Shown here: piece after piece, positions 21,616-31,500 of the stretch | How positions within the stretch are numbered: the first letter of the stretch is position 1 | How the letters are laid out: each line of letters opens with the position of its first letter | Assembly (NCBI GenBank): GCA_964473245.1 | Contig: CAYYOL010000020.1 | Location: 1 to 37,927 of the forward strand | Origin: CAYZJV01 sp964473245 | GTDB lineage: Bacteria > Spirochaetota > Spirochaetia > Sphaerochaetales > Sphaerochaetaceae | Direction: 5' to 3' | DNA length: 37,927 nucleotides | Notes under the pieces: generated by a model | Database searches by the model: none | Told to the model about the DNA's origin: nothing | What the model saw: only the letters and a program-made list of their open reading frames with translations | Translations under genes and position numbers: made by a program

Positions 21616-22548
21616 CTACTCGCTGAACAACGGGGTGCTGAGGTACCGATCTCCACTATCAGGAAGGACTACGACAATGGTCTTTCCTGCATACTCCTGC
21701 CGTTTTGCAAACTGTATCGCAGCAGCGATAGCCGCACCAGATGAAATTCCTGCGAAGATCCCTTCCACCTCGGCAAGCTCCTTTCCCATGGTGAACGCAT
21801 CCTCGTTTTCTATAGTCACCACCTCATCGTAGACTGCGGTATTCAGCGTATTCGGGATGAACCCAGCTCCAATACCTTGGATTCGGTGTGGTCCCGGAAC
21901 TCCGGAACTTAAGACAGGCGAACCGCTCGGTTCGACCGCTACGACTCTCAAGTTCGGGTTCTTCCGCTTGAGATACCCCCCTGCGCCACTTATCGTGCCG
22001 CCTGTTCCCACGCCGGCAACGAACAGGTCAATGACCCCATCGGTAGCCTCCCAGATTTCTGGGCCAGTGGTGCTCTCGTGAGCATGCGGATTCGCTGGAT
22101 TCGAGAATTGGCTCGGGATAAAAGCTCCAGGGGTGTTCGATGCAATCTCCTCAGCCTTGGCCATGGCACCTTTCATCCCTTTCGAGCCCTCTGTGAGCAC
22201 GACCTCCGCCCCAAAGGCACGAAGCAGGTTTTGTCGCTCCACACTCATCGTATCTGGCATGGTCAAGACGACACGGTAGCCGCGGGCTGCACCCATCATC
22301 GCGAGACCGATACCTGTATTACCGCTGGTCGGCTCTACGATGGTGGAGCTCGCTGAGAGCCGTCCCTCCCGTTCTGCAGTCTCGATCATGGTCTTCGCCA
22401 CCCGATCTTTGACACTGCCTGCAGGATTGAACGACTCGAGCTTCGCAAGTAAACGGGCTTTCAGTTCGTACCGTTCAGTAAGCCGGGGGAGTGCCACCAA
22501 TGGGGTATTCCCCACCAACTCGGTAATATTGTTGTAGATCATGGTCAT
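21616..22548 (-). CDS. cysK: Cysteine synthase (O-acetylserine sulfhydrylase)
   Basis: A 310-residue PLP enzyme of fold type II that makes cysteine from O-acetylserine and sulfide. PLP lysine K47 is in NPAGSVKDR; the substrate loop reads EPTSGNTGIGLA, the phosphate-binding loop GVGTGGTISG, and the C-terminus LPDSGDRYLST. Length is normal. I start at the ATG 22548, with GGAGG at a normal distance; the GTG at 22554 would lie directly on the ribosome site. The next gene (AlkD-like) is 5 bases away. Nearby sulfur genes are the tandem rhodanese and a C-S lyase, but they are not in this operon. Confidence 0.95.
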   Translation of the reverse strand: MTMIYNNITELVGNTPLVALPRLTERYELKARLLAKLESFNPAGSVKDRVAKTMIETAEREGRLSASSTIVEPTSGNTGIGLAMMGAARGYRVVLTMPDTMSVERQNLLRAFGAEVVLTEGSKGMKGAMAKAEEIASNTPGAFIPSQFSNPANPHAHESTTGPEIWEATDGVIDLFVAGVGTGGTISGAGGYLKRKNPNLRVVAVEPSGSPVLSSGVPGPHRIQGIGAGFIPNTLNTAVYDEVVTIENEDAFTMGKELAEVEGIFAGISSGAAIAAAIQFAKRQEYAGKTIVVVLPDSGDRYLSTPLFSE

Positions 22549-22588
22549 GGGCACTCCTCCCGAATGAATTAGGTATGTGGTATACGCA

Positions 22589-23662
22589 CTACTCGACTAT
22601 ATCGTGTAGCTCCACATCGAAAATCAGTAATGTGTTTGGTGGGATGTCCTGTGTTCCCTCTTCCTGGTAACCGATGCTGGGGTGGACATAGAAGCGGAAA
22701 TGGCTACCTACCGGCATGAGCTGCACACCTTCGGCAAATCCCGGTACGAGTCTTGCCAGCTCAAAGACTGCAGTAGAACCACGGCTATATGAGCTGTCGC
22801 CTACAGAGCCATCGAGGAATGTGAGCATGTAGTCCAGCTCCACCGTGTCATTCTCTGTCGGTCGCTCACCGTCACCGAGTGAGACCACCATGTACTGGAG
22901 TCCGCTATCGGTGGTGATCACACCCTCTTCTTGTGCATTCTCTGCAAGAAACGTCTCTGCGTCAGATAGGTTCTGAGCAGCGTACTCTTCCACCATCTGG
23001 CTATAGTCTGCCATCAGCTTCTCCTGATATGCGATAAAGAGTGCATCGATCTGTTCATCTGTGTAGTTCAAGGGAACTCCGCTGAATGCATCTGCAATAC
23101 CATCATGGTAGCTGTCGAGTACGACGAGGATTCCCTGACTCTGGAGATTGTACTGCACTACATATCCGTATCCGTAGCTGAACATCTCGAGAAAGGTGTC
23201 CATGTCGCCGACCGGATCGATGGAAATGTCCTCCATCTCCTCTTCGGTGATTGCTCCATCGAGGTAACTTTGGTACTGCATGAACAGTGTGTTGATCTGA
23301 TCTTCGGTGATCTTCGGTTCGACATAGTTGAAGAAGTCGGTGGACCCTGCAATGAAATGGCGTTGATCAAGAGAGATGTCCTGGTTCACAATGCCATCGC
23401 CAAGCAAATGGCCATAGACATAACTGAACTTGCTCTCAAGTTCCGGATCGTCGGCGGTGATGTCCATGGACGTGTCGATCACCACGGTATCCATCGTATC
23501 TTCAGATTCGATCTGCTGTTCCACCGGTTCGGTAATCACGGCACTCTCCACCGTTTCAGGCGGTGCAGCGACCTCTTCGGAGACCTCGGCGCTTGTGCCG
23601 GTACACGAGACAATGACGATGCTGGCAAGCAGCAAAATGGTCAGTAACGATAACTTCTTCAT
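22589..23662 (-). CDS. FKBP-type peptidyl-prolyl isomerase lipoprotein (Mip/FkpA-like)
   Basis: A 357-residue envelope foldase. Lipobox IVSC (Cys20), then an acidic Thr/Glu/Val-rich linker (about 22-70). Two copies of an FKBP N-terminal helical (dimerisation) unit follow, about 75-135 and 150-230; both contain a SYxYGY/SYVYGH start and an EQID/EDQIN helix. The FKBP domain is about 255-357, with VPGFAEGVQLMPVGS and FYVHPSIGYQEEG near the active site. Most Mip/FkpA proteins have one N-terminal unit, so the duplication makes this one longer. I start at 23662, with AAGGAG about 9 bases upstream; a TTG at 23689 is unsupported. Confidence 0.9.
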   Translation of the reverse strand: MKKLSLLTILLLASIVIVSCTGTSAEVSEEVAAPPETVESAVITEPVEQQIESEDTMDTVVIDTSMDITADDPELESKFSYVYGHLLGDGIVNQDISLDQRHFIAGSTDFFNYVEPKITEDQINTLFMQYQSYLDGAITEEEMEDISIDPVGDMDTFLEMFSYGYGYVVQYNLQSQGILVVLDSYHDGIADAFSGVPLNYTDEQIDALFIAYQEKLMADYSQMVEEYAAQNLSDAETFLAENAQEEGVITTDSGLQYMVVSLGDGERPTENDTVELDYMLTFLDGSVGDSSYSRGSTAVFELARLVPGFAEGVQLMPVGSHFRFYVHPSIGYQEEGTQDIPPNTLLIFDVELHDIVE

Positions 23663-23688
23663 GAATACATACTCCTTATCATCTATCA

Positions 23689-23717
23689 AATATCACCTTA
23701 TCATCGGGGATAGTCAA
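23689..23717 (-). promoter_or_regulatory. Promoter of the FKBP lipoprotein gene
   Basis: Minus strand: TTGACT (23717-23712), 17-base spacer, GATATT (23694-23689), about 27 bases ahead of the ATG at 23662 and in front of a normal ribosome site. Confidence 0.5.
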
Positions 23718-23778
23718 CCACCTGTTTTGTACACCAGGGTAAAGATTTGGTGAAGACCTTTCAAGTTTTCCCGTCTGG

Positions 23779-24831
23779 TCAGAAACTCAGCGAGGAGACG
23801 AGTGGGATATCGAGTGACCGGACAAGCGATCGAACTTCTCGCTTTGTCTCGACCATGATCCGCTCGATCACACTTTTGACCATTGCTACAGTGTTGTCCT
23901 CTCTCTGTGGAATCTGGACTGAGGTGCTGTCCTGGCTATATGCCGCTCGCTCGGCCTTCGTGGCACGAAACTCATCGAAATTCCAGAGGGAGACATCGTA
24001 CGATGACTCGAGCTCCTCCTCATGATCCGGTGGAAGTTGCGGGAAGAAGTCGATCCCGGTCATCTCTTCCACATCGTTCACTGAGACTGCGAATTCGGTC
24101 AGATCAGCGCGAGAACCCTCGTTAGGTAGAATGAATCCGATAGCCTTCAATTCTGGTTCCACATAGTCGAGCACCACTTTGTAGTAATAATTGGGAATGG
24201 AGACTTCATTGTCTCCAATCGTTTCGTATGGGCCATCGGTGAGAACGGGTCCTGTGACCACATAGACTGACCCCTCGGTGGCTGCGAAATTTCTCACCAC
24301 CGCCTCGAGACTTGCCCAGATCCCACGGTTGAACGATGGCTCCTGTGGACTCATGTTGCTCATGTAGAATGAATCACTCATGGCCTGTTCTGACCAGGGG
24401 AGATCCGCTGCAGGAATGAGGTGTCCACGATCGTAGCCCGATCCTCGATAATCGTCGAGGCTGGCAGAACCTGTCCTTATGGAAGGATCCGCCCTGAAGT
24501 TGTCCGCCCGTTCATGAATGCCATACACCTCGTCTCGAGTCAGTTCATAGGCTACCCATGTAGCTTGCTCGTGTTCTTCGTCGTAGACTAGTGAAAAACC
24601 GGTATGCACAATCAACTCATCACCATCTTCGAGCAGTGGAATCTCAAGGGCGGCGACCACCCCGGTCTGTCCGCCATCGCCATAATACTCTTCTACCGAT
24701 GGTGTGACGAACCAAAGTACCGCATAGGCAACTACAAGCAGCGCGAGAAGTATGAGAATTCTGTTCCGTTTTGTGTGCCGTCTTCTACTCTTGGAACCGG
24801 TCGATTTCCTGTTCGATGATCGTCGTGCCAT
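23779..24831 (-). CDS. Membrane-anchored DNA/RNA non-specific endonuclease (NucA type)
   Basis: A 350-residue nuclease. A basic N-terminus (about 1-23) precedes one membrane helix (about 24-42), so the catalytic part faces outside. The beta-beta-alpha-metal active site shows DRGH (134-137, general base H137), N168 in SFNRGIWASLE for Mg2+ and E176. The domain ends near 260, leaving a C-terminal tail of about 90 residues. Such enzymes cut DNA and RNA non-specifically, usually for nutrient scavenging or clearing extracellular DNA. It follows the CPBP protease gene by 6 bases and is probably co-transcribed with it. Confidence 0.92.
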   Translation of the reverse strand: MARRSSNRKSTGSKSRRRHTKRNRILILLALLVVAYAVLWFVTPSVEEYYGDGGQTGVVAALEIPLLEDGDELIVHTGFSLVYDEEHEQATWVAYELTRDEVYGIHERADNFRADPSIRTGSASLDDYRGSGYDRGHLIPAADLPWSEQAMSDSFYMSNMSPQEPSFNRGIWASLEAVVRNFAATEGSVYVVTGPVLTDGPYETIGDNEVSIPNYYYKVVLDYVEPELKAIGFILPNEGSRADLTEFAVSVNDVEEMTGIDFFPQLPPDHEEELESSYDVSLWNFDEFRATKAERAAYSQDSTSVQIPQREDNTVAMVKSVIERIMVETKREVRSLVRSLDIPLVSSLSF

Positions 24832-24837
24832 GTGAAC

Positions 24838-25779
24838 CTACCTTGTGTTGTGAGATAATCCTTGTAAGGGTAAACCACGGGATTGCTCTCCTGTTACACT
24901 TTTGGTCCCATACAGGATGATTAGGCAACAGAGAATGAGGATGGTGAGGTCTAACCAGAGTACAGGACTTTGCTGGATGAACCATGGATCGCTTGCAAGC
25001 GAAGAGCCAGTGTAGTTGATTACCATAACAAGGAAGATGTTGTTCGCTACATGCGCACCGAAGACTGCTTCACTTCCTCCGTGTCTCCTGTTTATCTCCA
25101 TGAACAATGCTCCGGTGAGGAAATAGTAGAAGAGCACGGGGTATACGACATCGGCTGTCTGAACCTCGGCATTCGCAAGATGTGCAATGGTGAACACGAC
25201 TCCGGAGACTCCTGCGATGACCCATCCCTTGCGGACTCGACCGGAGAACATTCTCCAGAGGAGTGTACGGAACAACAACTCTTCGGCTATGCATTGCAGT
25301 GGAGTGAATATGAGTGCAATTGCCATGAGTGTGAGTCGATCCCAGATGAAATCGGTCCTGTTGATCATGATCGCTTCGGGTTCCAGAAGTGCCGTCACCA
25401 CAGTGCCGATAGCGATCCCGACAAGCCATACGATTGCCCCGTAACGGAAAAGAGACCATCTGAATCGGGGGGCGTCAGTTACGAAACGGCCGAGGGGAAC
25501 CCTGAGTACATACCGTGTACAGAGCCAGATGACCGAAAAGAGGACCAGGAAATTCATGTGTTGTCCGAGATAGATGAGCCATGATGCGCTACTGTATGCT
25601 CGGTTGCGAGTCAGCTCGAAAAAGAGCATAGTCACCGCTCCACCGACGAATGTCCATACGATTTCTATAAAGAGAAAGCACGCTACCCATTGAAAAATGG
25701 AGAGCCGCAAACCAAACGACGAGTCGGTATCGATTCGGTAACATACTCGAGTGTTTGTCGACGGTTCCTGATCCTTCAT
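24838..25779 (-). CDS. CPBP-family intramembrane metalloprotease (CAAX/Abi type)
   Basis: A 313-residue protein with about eight membrane helices. The CPBP/ABI motifs are present: AEELLFRTLLWR (EExxxR, metal and catalytic glutamates), a histidine in FTIAHLAN, and FGAHVANN (HxxxN). Bacterial members take part in prenyl-protein-type proteolysis, bacteriocin self-immunity or peptide maturation; the substrate is unknown here. The first gene of a two-gene unit with the nuclease. The ATG at 25779 has no ribosome binding site and a TATACT box 7 bases upstream, so it is probably leaderless. Confidence 0.9.
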   Translation of the reverse strand: MKDQEPSTNTRVCYRIDTDSSFGLRLSIFQWVACFLFIEIVWTFVGGAVTMLFFELTRNRAYSSASWLIYLGQHMNFLVLFSVIWLCTRYVLRVPLGRFVTDAPRFRWSLFRYGAIVWLVGIAIGTVVTALLEPEAIMINRTDFIWDRLTLMAIALIFTPLQCIAEELLFRTLLWRMFSGRVRKGWVIAGVSGVVFTIAHLANAEVQTADVVYPVLFYYFLTGALFMEINRRHGGSEAVFGAHVANNIFLVMVINYTGSSLASDPWFIQQSPVLWLDLTILILCCLIILYGTKSVTGEQSRGLPLQGLSHNTR

Positions 25780-25783
25780 GGCT

Positions 25784-25818
25784 TTGAGTATACCATCAAA
25801 GGTGGTATACTTGTCACC
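25784..25818. promoter_or_regulatory. Symmetrical divergent promoter with palindrome
   Basis: Only 39 bases separate the two ATGs. The inverted repeat GTATACCA / TGGTATAC (25788-25795 and 25803-25810, 7-base centre) supplies a TATACT -10 box to each strand: plus 25806-25811, minus 25792-25787. Each box ends exactly 7 bases before its ATG. A TTGAGT at 25784-25789 (16-base spacer) can serve as the plus-strand -35; GTGACA at 25817-25812 is the best minus-strand -35, with a long 19-base spacer. The two promoters overlap, so only one polymerase can bind at a time. Confidence 0.6.
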
Positions 25819-28554
25819 ATGACGTTAACCAGTGCCGCCGAGATACGTGCTGCTGTATTCGAGCAACTCGACCAGAACGACTGCATCTGTGTCTTCCCGA
25901 CCGAAACAGCGGTGAAGTTTTGGACCGAGACTTATGTGAGAAGTGGGAGCAGGGGAGTGCTCCGCCTCGATCGCGTCATGGCTTGGGACCGTTTCAGGGC
26001 ATTGTTTCTTCCAGTTCGCACTGAACAGCCTGTCAACACGGCAATACGCCGTCTGTTTTCATTGCACCTGCTCTCCAAGGGCGAATACTCGAGTACGTTG
26101 CAATGGTTTCGGTATCCGGATCATCCCGAATCCACAGCAAATCTCGCCGGCGCGATTGGACGACTGCTCCCGTTGCTTGAGGAGTTGGAGACGCTTCGCG
26201 CCGATCGGAGTTCTGCCTACCATCGTCTACCGAAACCGTTTCTCGATGACTGTGCGCGCATACGGGCGGCGTATCTAGCGTTCCTTCGTGAGAGGGGCCT
26301 GTACGAGCCGCGATATCTCCGCCCTGAACTCGAGAATTTTCGAGAGCACAGCGGATTTTCAACGAAAGACCGGTTCTGTATCTGGTTTCCCGAGGTCTGT
26401 CGCGGGTGGGATGAATTCTCCTCCATGTACCCCTTCCCAGATAGCATTGAGACCTATAGTATCGATGGATCGCATATCGCTTCACCGCTTGCGTGGTATC
26501 CGAACGAGCTCATGGAACTTCGGGATCGACTCGAGATGGTCGAACAGTTACTCGATGGAGGGACTCCGACGCACGACATCATGATCACCGTCGGTGATCT
26601 TGGCAGATGGCGGGCGCATCTCGAACACGAGGCACGATTACGAGATATCCCCCTCTCCATCGTACAGGGAAGGTCTCCTCTCCACTATGCTCCAGGTGCG
26701 TTTCTCGAGTCTTTGCTCGATCTGTACACACACGATTTTTCCCTTCAGTCCATGAAATCCTTCCTGCTCGATCCACGCTATCCGTTCCAGGATCGGTCTC
26801 TACAGATTGAGCTCATTCAGCGAGGTCTACAGTTCCCTTCGATCATGACCGGAGACAAAGATAGCGAGGACCGGTGGTTCTTCGCGCTCTCTCGATCTGC
26901 GAGGGAATCGGATCGAAAGCTACTGGAGTGGTATGGGAAACTGAAACAGCTGGTAATGGCTGTTGCACGGGCAGCAGAAAGCGATACACTGAGAAAGGCG
27001 ATCTACGCCTGCAAGGAGTTCCTTCTCGGCCCCGAGTGTTGGCCCTGCACCCGAAACGAAGATATGCTTGCCGGTCAGGTGTGGGCCTTCTGTCTGGATC
27101 AGTTGCAGGAGTTGGACAGAAGCATTGAGCTTACGGGACTCACCAAGACTCCAAGACTCTTTTCCTTCTATCTGCAATTACTTGATAGCAAAGAGTATAT
27201 CCCGCAAGGGAGACCTCCGGGAATCACTGTCTATCAATACACCGTCTCAGCGGGAGTCTGCTGTAGGCACCATCTGTTACTTGGCTGTACCGAAGAGGCG
27301 ATCAGGGCCAATCCAGAGGGGCTTCCTCTCATGCCGGAGTCGGTGTGGACCGATGATCGAGAAAGCGACTCGACTGTCGATGTGCTTGACCTGTATCGAA
27401 TGGGGGGAGATTTCGTCTATCTTTCCGCCTCTCAACAGGCGTTTGGCGGATCGAGCAGTATCGCACCGGCATGGTTCGTGAATCAGGGTGCGGTCGTTGA
27501 AGCATCCTATGAGCAAAGCAGTCCGGACTCTCGAGAACTGGGAGCCTGGGCAGCCTCGGACCCACGGCTTTGGCGTGCGACACATCGACATGCATCGTGG
27601 TTTGAACGGGCAAGGATGAGTGCCTTCGTCCATCCCAGACTCGATTTCGCCGAGGAGGCTCCCACCCTTCCGCTCATCGATGAATTTCGGCAGGAGGATG
27701 GTACGGTTCGTATCTCGAGCACACAGCTCGATACGTTCTCCTCGTGTCCCATGAAGTGGATTGCAGCGTATCTGTTCACCATCGATCGGGTCGAATACGA
27801 GGTTCAGCAGATCGATCATAGAGTTCTTGGTACCTGCATGCACACAATCTATGAGGAGTTCTTCCAGGAGATCATGAAACTATCTCCTGTATTCCGATCC
27901 GACCTGGACAAGACCTATACGGAGGTGCTCAGGGCAATCGTGGACCGGGAGTTCGCACGATTTGCCCGATTGCCCCAGGCTCCCACGCCAACCACCATGC
28001 GATATATCATTGAACGGTATGCCACCGACATGCTCGCCATCATAGGAGCCGAGGCGAAACTTTTCGATGGCTATGCGAGTGTCGGTTTCGAAGCTAAGCA
28101 GCACAATGTCTATACCGAACTCGGGTACACGCTTGAAGGCCGGATAGATAGAATTCTCCAATATGTAGATGAGCACGGTACGAAAAGGTATGCGGTTGTT
28201 GACTACAAAAAGTCGATCTCGGACCGAAAGAAGGATTACGATCCCGAGCATGGGTCGGTACCTTCGAACCAGCTTCCGATCTATGCGAAACTGATCAGAG
28301 AGCGTTCCGGGGCAGCCGAAGATTCAGAGGTGACCACTGCTGCGTACTACAATATCGGCGAAGGGCGGTATATGGTCATCTGGGGCGATGGTGAACAGGA
28401 CAAGCGTGATGCCCTTGTAGAGATTGCCGAGAAACGGATCGAGGCGATGCTCTCGAACCTGAAGGAGGGACGGGTCGGTGTCACCTCCGATAGTCGTTCC
28501 TGTATCCACTGCGATTACCGGCAGATCTGTCGTAGGAGGTATTCACTCGTATGA
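25819..28554 (+). CDS. addB: AddB-like nuclease subunit with iron-sulfur motif
   Basis: A 911-residue partner of the AddA helicase-nuclease. The N-terminal region is a degenerate helicase-like part; the Walker A of Bacillus AddB is not visible (CVFPTETAVKFW stands near it). The C-terminal PD-(D/E)XK nuclease shows GRIDRI (about 774) and VVDYKKS (about 795). Four cysteines, C643 in SSCPMKW and C895, C898, C904 in CIHCDYRQIC, fit the 4Fe-4S staple of AddB. I start at 25819; the open frame to 25690 crosses the divergent gene. There is no ribosome site and the promoter is adjacent. The stop overlaps addA as ATGA. It acts in double-strand-break end processing for RecA loading. Confidence 0.88.
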   Translation: MTLTSAAEIRAAVFEQLDQNDCICVFPTETAVKFWTETYVRSGSRGVLRLDRVMAWDRFRALFLPVRTEQPVNTAIRRLFSLHLLSKGEYSSTLQWFRYPDHPESTANLAGAIGRLLPLLEELETLRADRSSAYHRLPKPFLDDCARIRAAYLAFLRERGLYEPRYLRPELENFREHSGFSTKDRFCIWFPEVCRGWDEFSSMYPFPDSIETYSIDGSHIASPLAWYPNELMELRDRLEMVEQLLDGGTPTHDIMITVGDLGRWRAHLEHEARLRDIPLSIVQGRSPLHYAPGAFLESLLDLYTHDFSLQSMKSFLLDPRYPFQDRSLQIELIQRGLQFPSIMTGDKDSEDRWFFALSRSARESDRKLLEWYGKLKQLVMAVARAAESDTLRKAIYACKEFLLGPECWPCTRNEDMLAGQVWAFCLDQLQELDRSIELTGLTKTPRLFSFYLQLLDSKEYIPQGRPPGITVYQYTVSAGVCCRHHLLLGCTEEAIRANPEGLPLMPESVWTDDRESDSTVDVLDLYRMGGDFVYLSASQQAFGGSSSIAPAWFVNQGAVVEASYEQSSPDSRELGAWAASDPRLWRATHRHASWFERARMSAFVHPRLDFAEEAPTLPLIDEFRQEDGTVRISSTQLDTFSSCPMKWIAAYLFTIDRVEYEVQQIDHRVLGTCMHTIYEEFFQEIMKLSPVFRSDLDKTYTEVLRAIVDREFARFARLPQAPTPTTMRYIIERYATDMLAIIGAEAKLFDGYASVGFEAKQHNVYTELGYTLEGRIDRILQYVDEHGTKRYAVVDYKKSISDRKKDYDPEHGSVPSNQLPIYAKLIRERSGAAEDSEVTTAAYYNIGEGRYMVIWGDGEQDKRDALVEIAEKRIEAMLSNLKEGRVGVTSDSRSCIHCDYRQICRRRYSLV

Positions 28555-31500
28555 TAACTTCAGCCACATTCGATACGATAGTGAAGGATCTCGATTCCAG
28601 GCAGCGTGAAGCGGTATTCAGAGATACAAACTGTGTGGTGACCGCAGGAGCGGGATCTGGGAAGACCACGGTGCTCTCATACCGATTTCTCCGTCTCGTT
28701 GCTCTCGGGCAGGCACATGTCGATGAGATTCTCACACTCACGTTCAGTCGAGCGGCGGCAGCGGAGATGTTCGAACGTATTCGGATGAAGCTGCACGAGT
28801 ATCAGGACGATCCCGATATCCGACTTGAGATAAGCCGTTTCCCCGATGCCACCATCACCACGATCGATGCGTTCTGCAACCGAATCGTCGCATCTGACCC
28901 GACACGCTATGGTATTGGACCCGATTATGTGACAGATGAAGAGGCAAACAAAGAGATGGCTGCCGAATGTGTCTATCGGCTACTGAGTGAGATGGAAGGC
29001 CACACAGGGCTCGACTTTCTCGCTTCGCTCTATGGTCCGGACGAGTTGGTGCACGACTTTCTGGTACGACTTGCTGAGCAGGAGTTTCATCCTGCAAGTA
29101 CATTCAATGCCTTCGACCAGGCGAATGCAGTGGGAGAGCTGGTAAGGCAAGCCTATGATGCGAACCTCGCTCTTCTGCTTTCGTGTGCTCGGCAGTTGGT
29201 GGAGATGACCGGATCGGGCAAGACATTCGAGAAGAATCAGATGCAGGCACGAGTGCTGATCGAGAAGGAACACCTGCTTGTCACCTGTAGCGACCCGGAA
29301 GAGAGCCTCTCCTGCATTGAGGCCTTCAAAGTGAGAAAATGTACTGGGAAACAGGCTCATGTCGAGCTGTGCAACGAGGTTATAGCGGAAATTCGTGAGA
29401 TTTATCCGATTGTGGAGAAGTCGTGTGCAGCTCTCAGAGACGCTTTTCAACTGGAGCCCATGTATGCAGTGCTCTCACGATTCCGAGATATCTATCTTGC
29501 TACCAAGCGGGAGCGTGGGGTGCTCACATTCAACGACATAGCCCATATGGCACGCGATATTTTGATTCACAACCCAGTGGTCCGGAATCACTATAAACGA
29601 AAATTTCGTTACGTCATGGTAGATGAGTTCCAGGACACGAATCAGCTGCAGAAGGATCTGGTCTACCTTGTTTCGGAGCGCCTCGACCGGCTAGCCGAGG
29701 CAGTTCCCTCGGCAACAGATCTCACTTCGGACAAGCTCTTCTTCGTGGGCGATGAAAAACAGTCGATCTACCGATTTCGTGGGGCGGATGTGACTGTGTT
29801 CAAAGAGATCGGACAAGAGATGGAGAAGGCCACCGGAGAGCCATCGATCCGTCTTGAACACAACTATCGGAGTGAACCAGAGCTCATAACTGTATTCAAT
29901 ACCACCTTTGAGTCCATCATGGGCAGTCCCTCGCATCCGTTTGAGGCGCGATTCGAATCTCTGAAAGCACGATCTGCGAATGAGCTGGTGCAGCCAAACG
30001 TATCGTTTTACTTCAAGGAGCGGAAAGATCGAGATCCCGCGGAGACGGCAGATGAAGATAACTCCGGAGATGATGCAGGAGAGACCATCGATGCAGTGGA
30101 CGATGTCCAAGCCGAAGCCTATGCGATTTCTCAGTTGATAGACACCATGGTGAAGTCGGATGACTACCTCATAGCCGATCAGCAAGAGGGTACCCGTCGA
30201 CCTTCCTACAGCGATATCGCCATATTGTTCCGGACAAGTTCGAACCAACTCCACTACGAAAAAGCTCTTCGTCTTGCCGGAATTCCCTATGTGTTGTCTG
30301 CAGTGCAATCGCTCTTTCTCGAAGCTCCCGCGAACGATTTGTACAGTATGCTCCAGTTGCTTATCTTCGGCCAGGATCGATTGGCTTTCACCGCCGTTCT
30401 CAGGAGTCCGCTGTGCCGGATGTCGGACGATGCCATCGTGCAGATTCTCCGTACCATGGAGCGCGAGCAACTGCAGGTGTTCTCTCCCCTCCCCGAAGGG
30501 GTGTGCCACCCCGAGGATGCAGAGAAGTATCTTTTCTGCTGCAACCTCTATCGGGAGTTGTTGGAGATGGCTCAAAGTGAGTCGATAGCAACCCTGCTTA
30601 TGCACATCTGGTATGCTGGAGGGTATCGATACTACTTGCTCAGTGATCCGCTCTATCATGTCTATCTCGAGCACTTTGACTTCCTCTGTGAGCTTGCCAT
30701 GCAATACGATGAACAGGAGAAGGGACTGCCGGCATTTCTCGATTTTGTGCGACCGCGACTCGGACAGAACCAGAAGCTCGAAGGAGTCGAACCATTGAGA
30801 GATGGGATCAATGGGGTACAGATCATGACTGTGCACAAGTCGAAGGGGCTCGAATTTCCGATTGTCATACTGGCGAATATGGGCAGTGGCCCGGGAAACA
30901 ACCGAACACCCTTGTGGCACACTGTGAATGTGGCAGGGATGCGACTCATTGTTCCCCGACATATGCGTCGATATAAAAAGACCGTGAACCTTTTCTACGA
31001 TTCAGAGAAGGATCTCCTTGCAGCCAAGGAGAGTGCTGAGATGAGGCGGCTGTTGTATGTCGCACTTACGCGAGCTAAGACCCACTTGGTCCTTTCGGGG
31101 TGCGAGAATGCGAAGAATATGACAGAGAAGGCAGTAGAGAAGAATTTTCTCGCCCTCTTTCTATCCAATACACGCCTGCTTGAGGATACTGCTACTTGCG
31201 GGCACCTTTGGAGCGTGCACAGTATCGAAGATGCTCCCATTGAGGTTCTCCGTGCATCGGTTCCAAGGAAGCGGATCCGTAATCGTCTTGCAGCCATGCT
31301 TCCGCTCTATGCCGACCCCGCCCCGCCTAGAATCGTCTCTTCCGATAGCGTTTCGGTGACTTCACTTGTATCAGAGATATCCGATGGTACCACTGAGGGG
31401 CTACACCCGAAACGATTGCCCGAGATTCCTGCCGATCCTCTGATTGCCGAACAGGAGCTTGCTTCGTCCTTCGGCACGTGGGTCCATGCTCTGATCGAAC

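Noticed and set aside
29691..30962. A 423-codon open frame antisense to addA.
   Set aside because: The addA motifs are intact on the other strand across the whole stretch. The antisense product has no recognisable domain and a composition typical of a mirrored frame.
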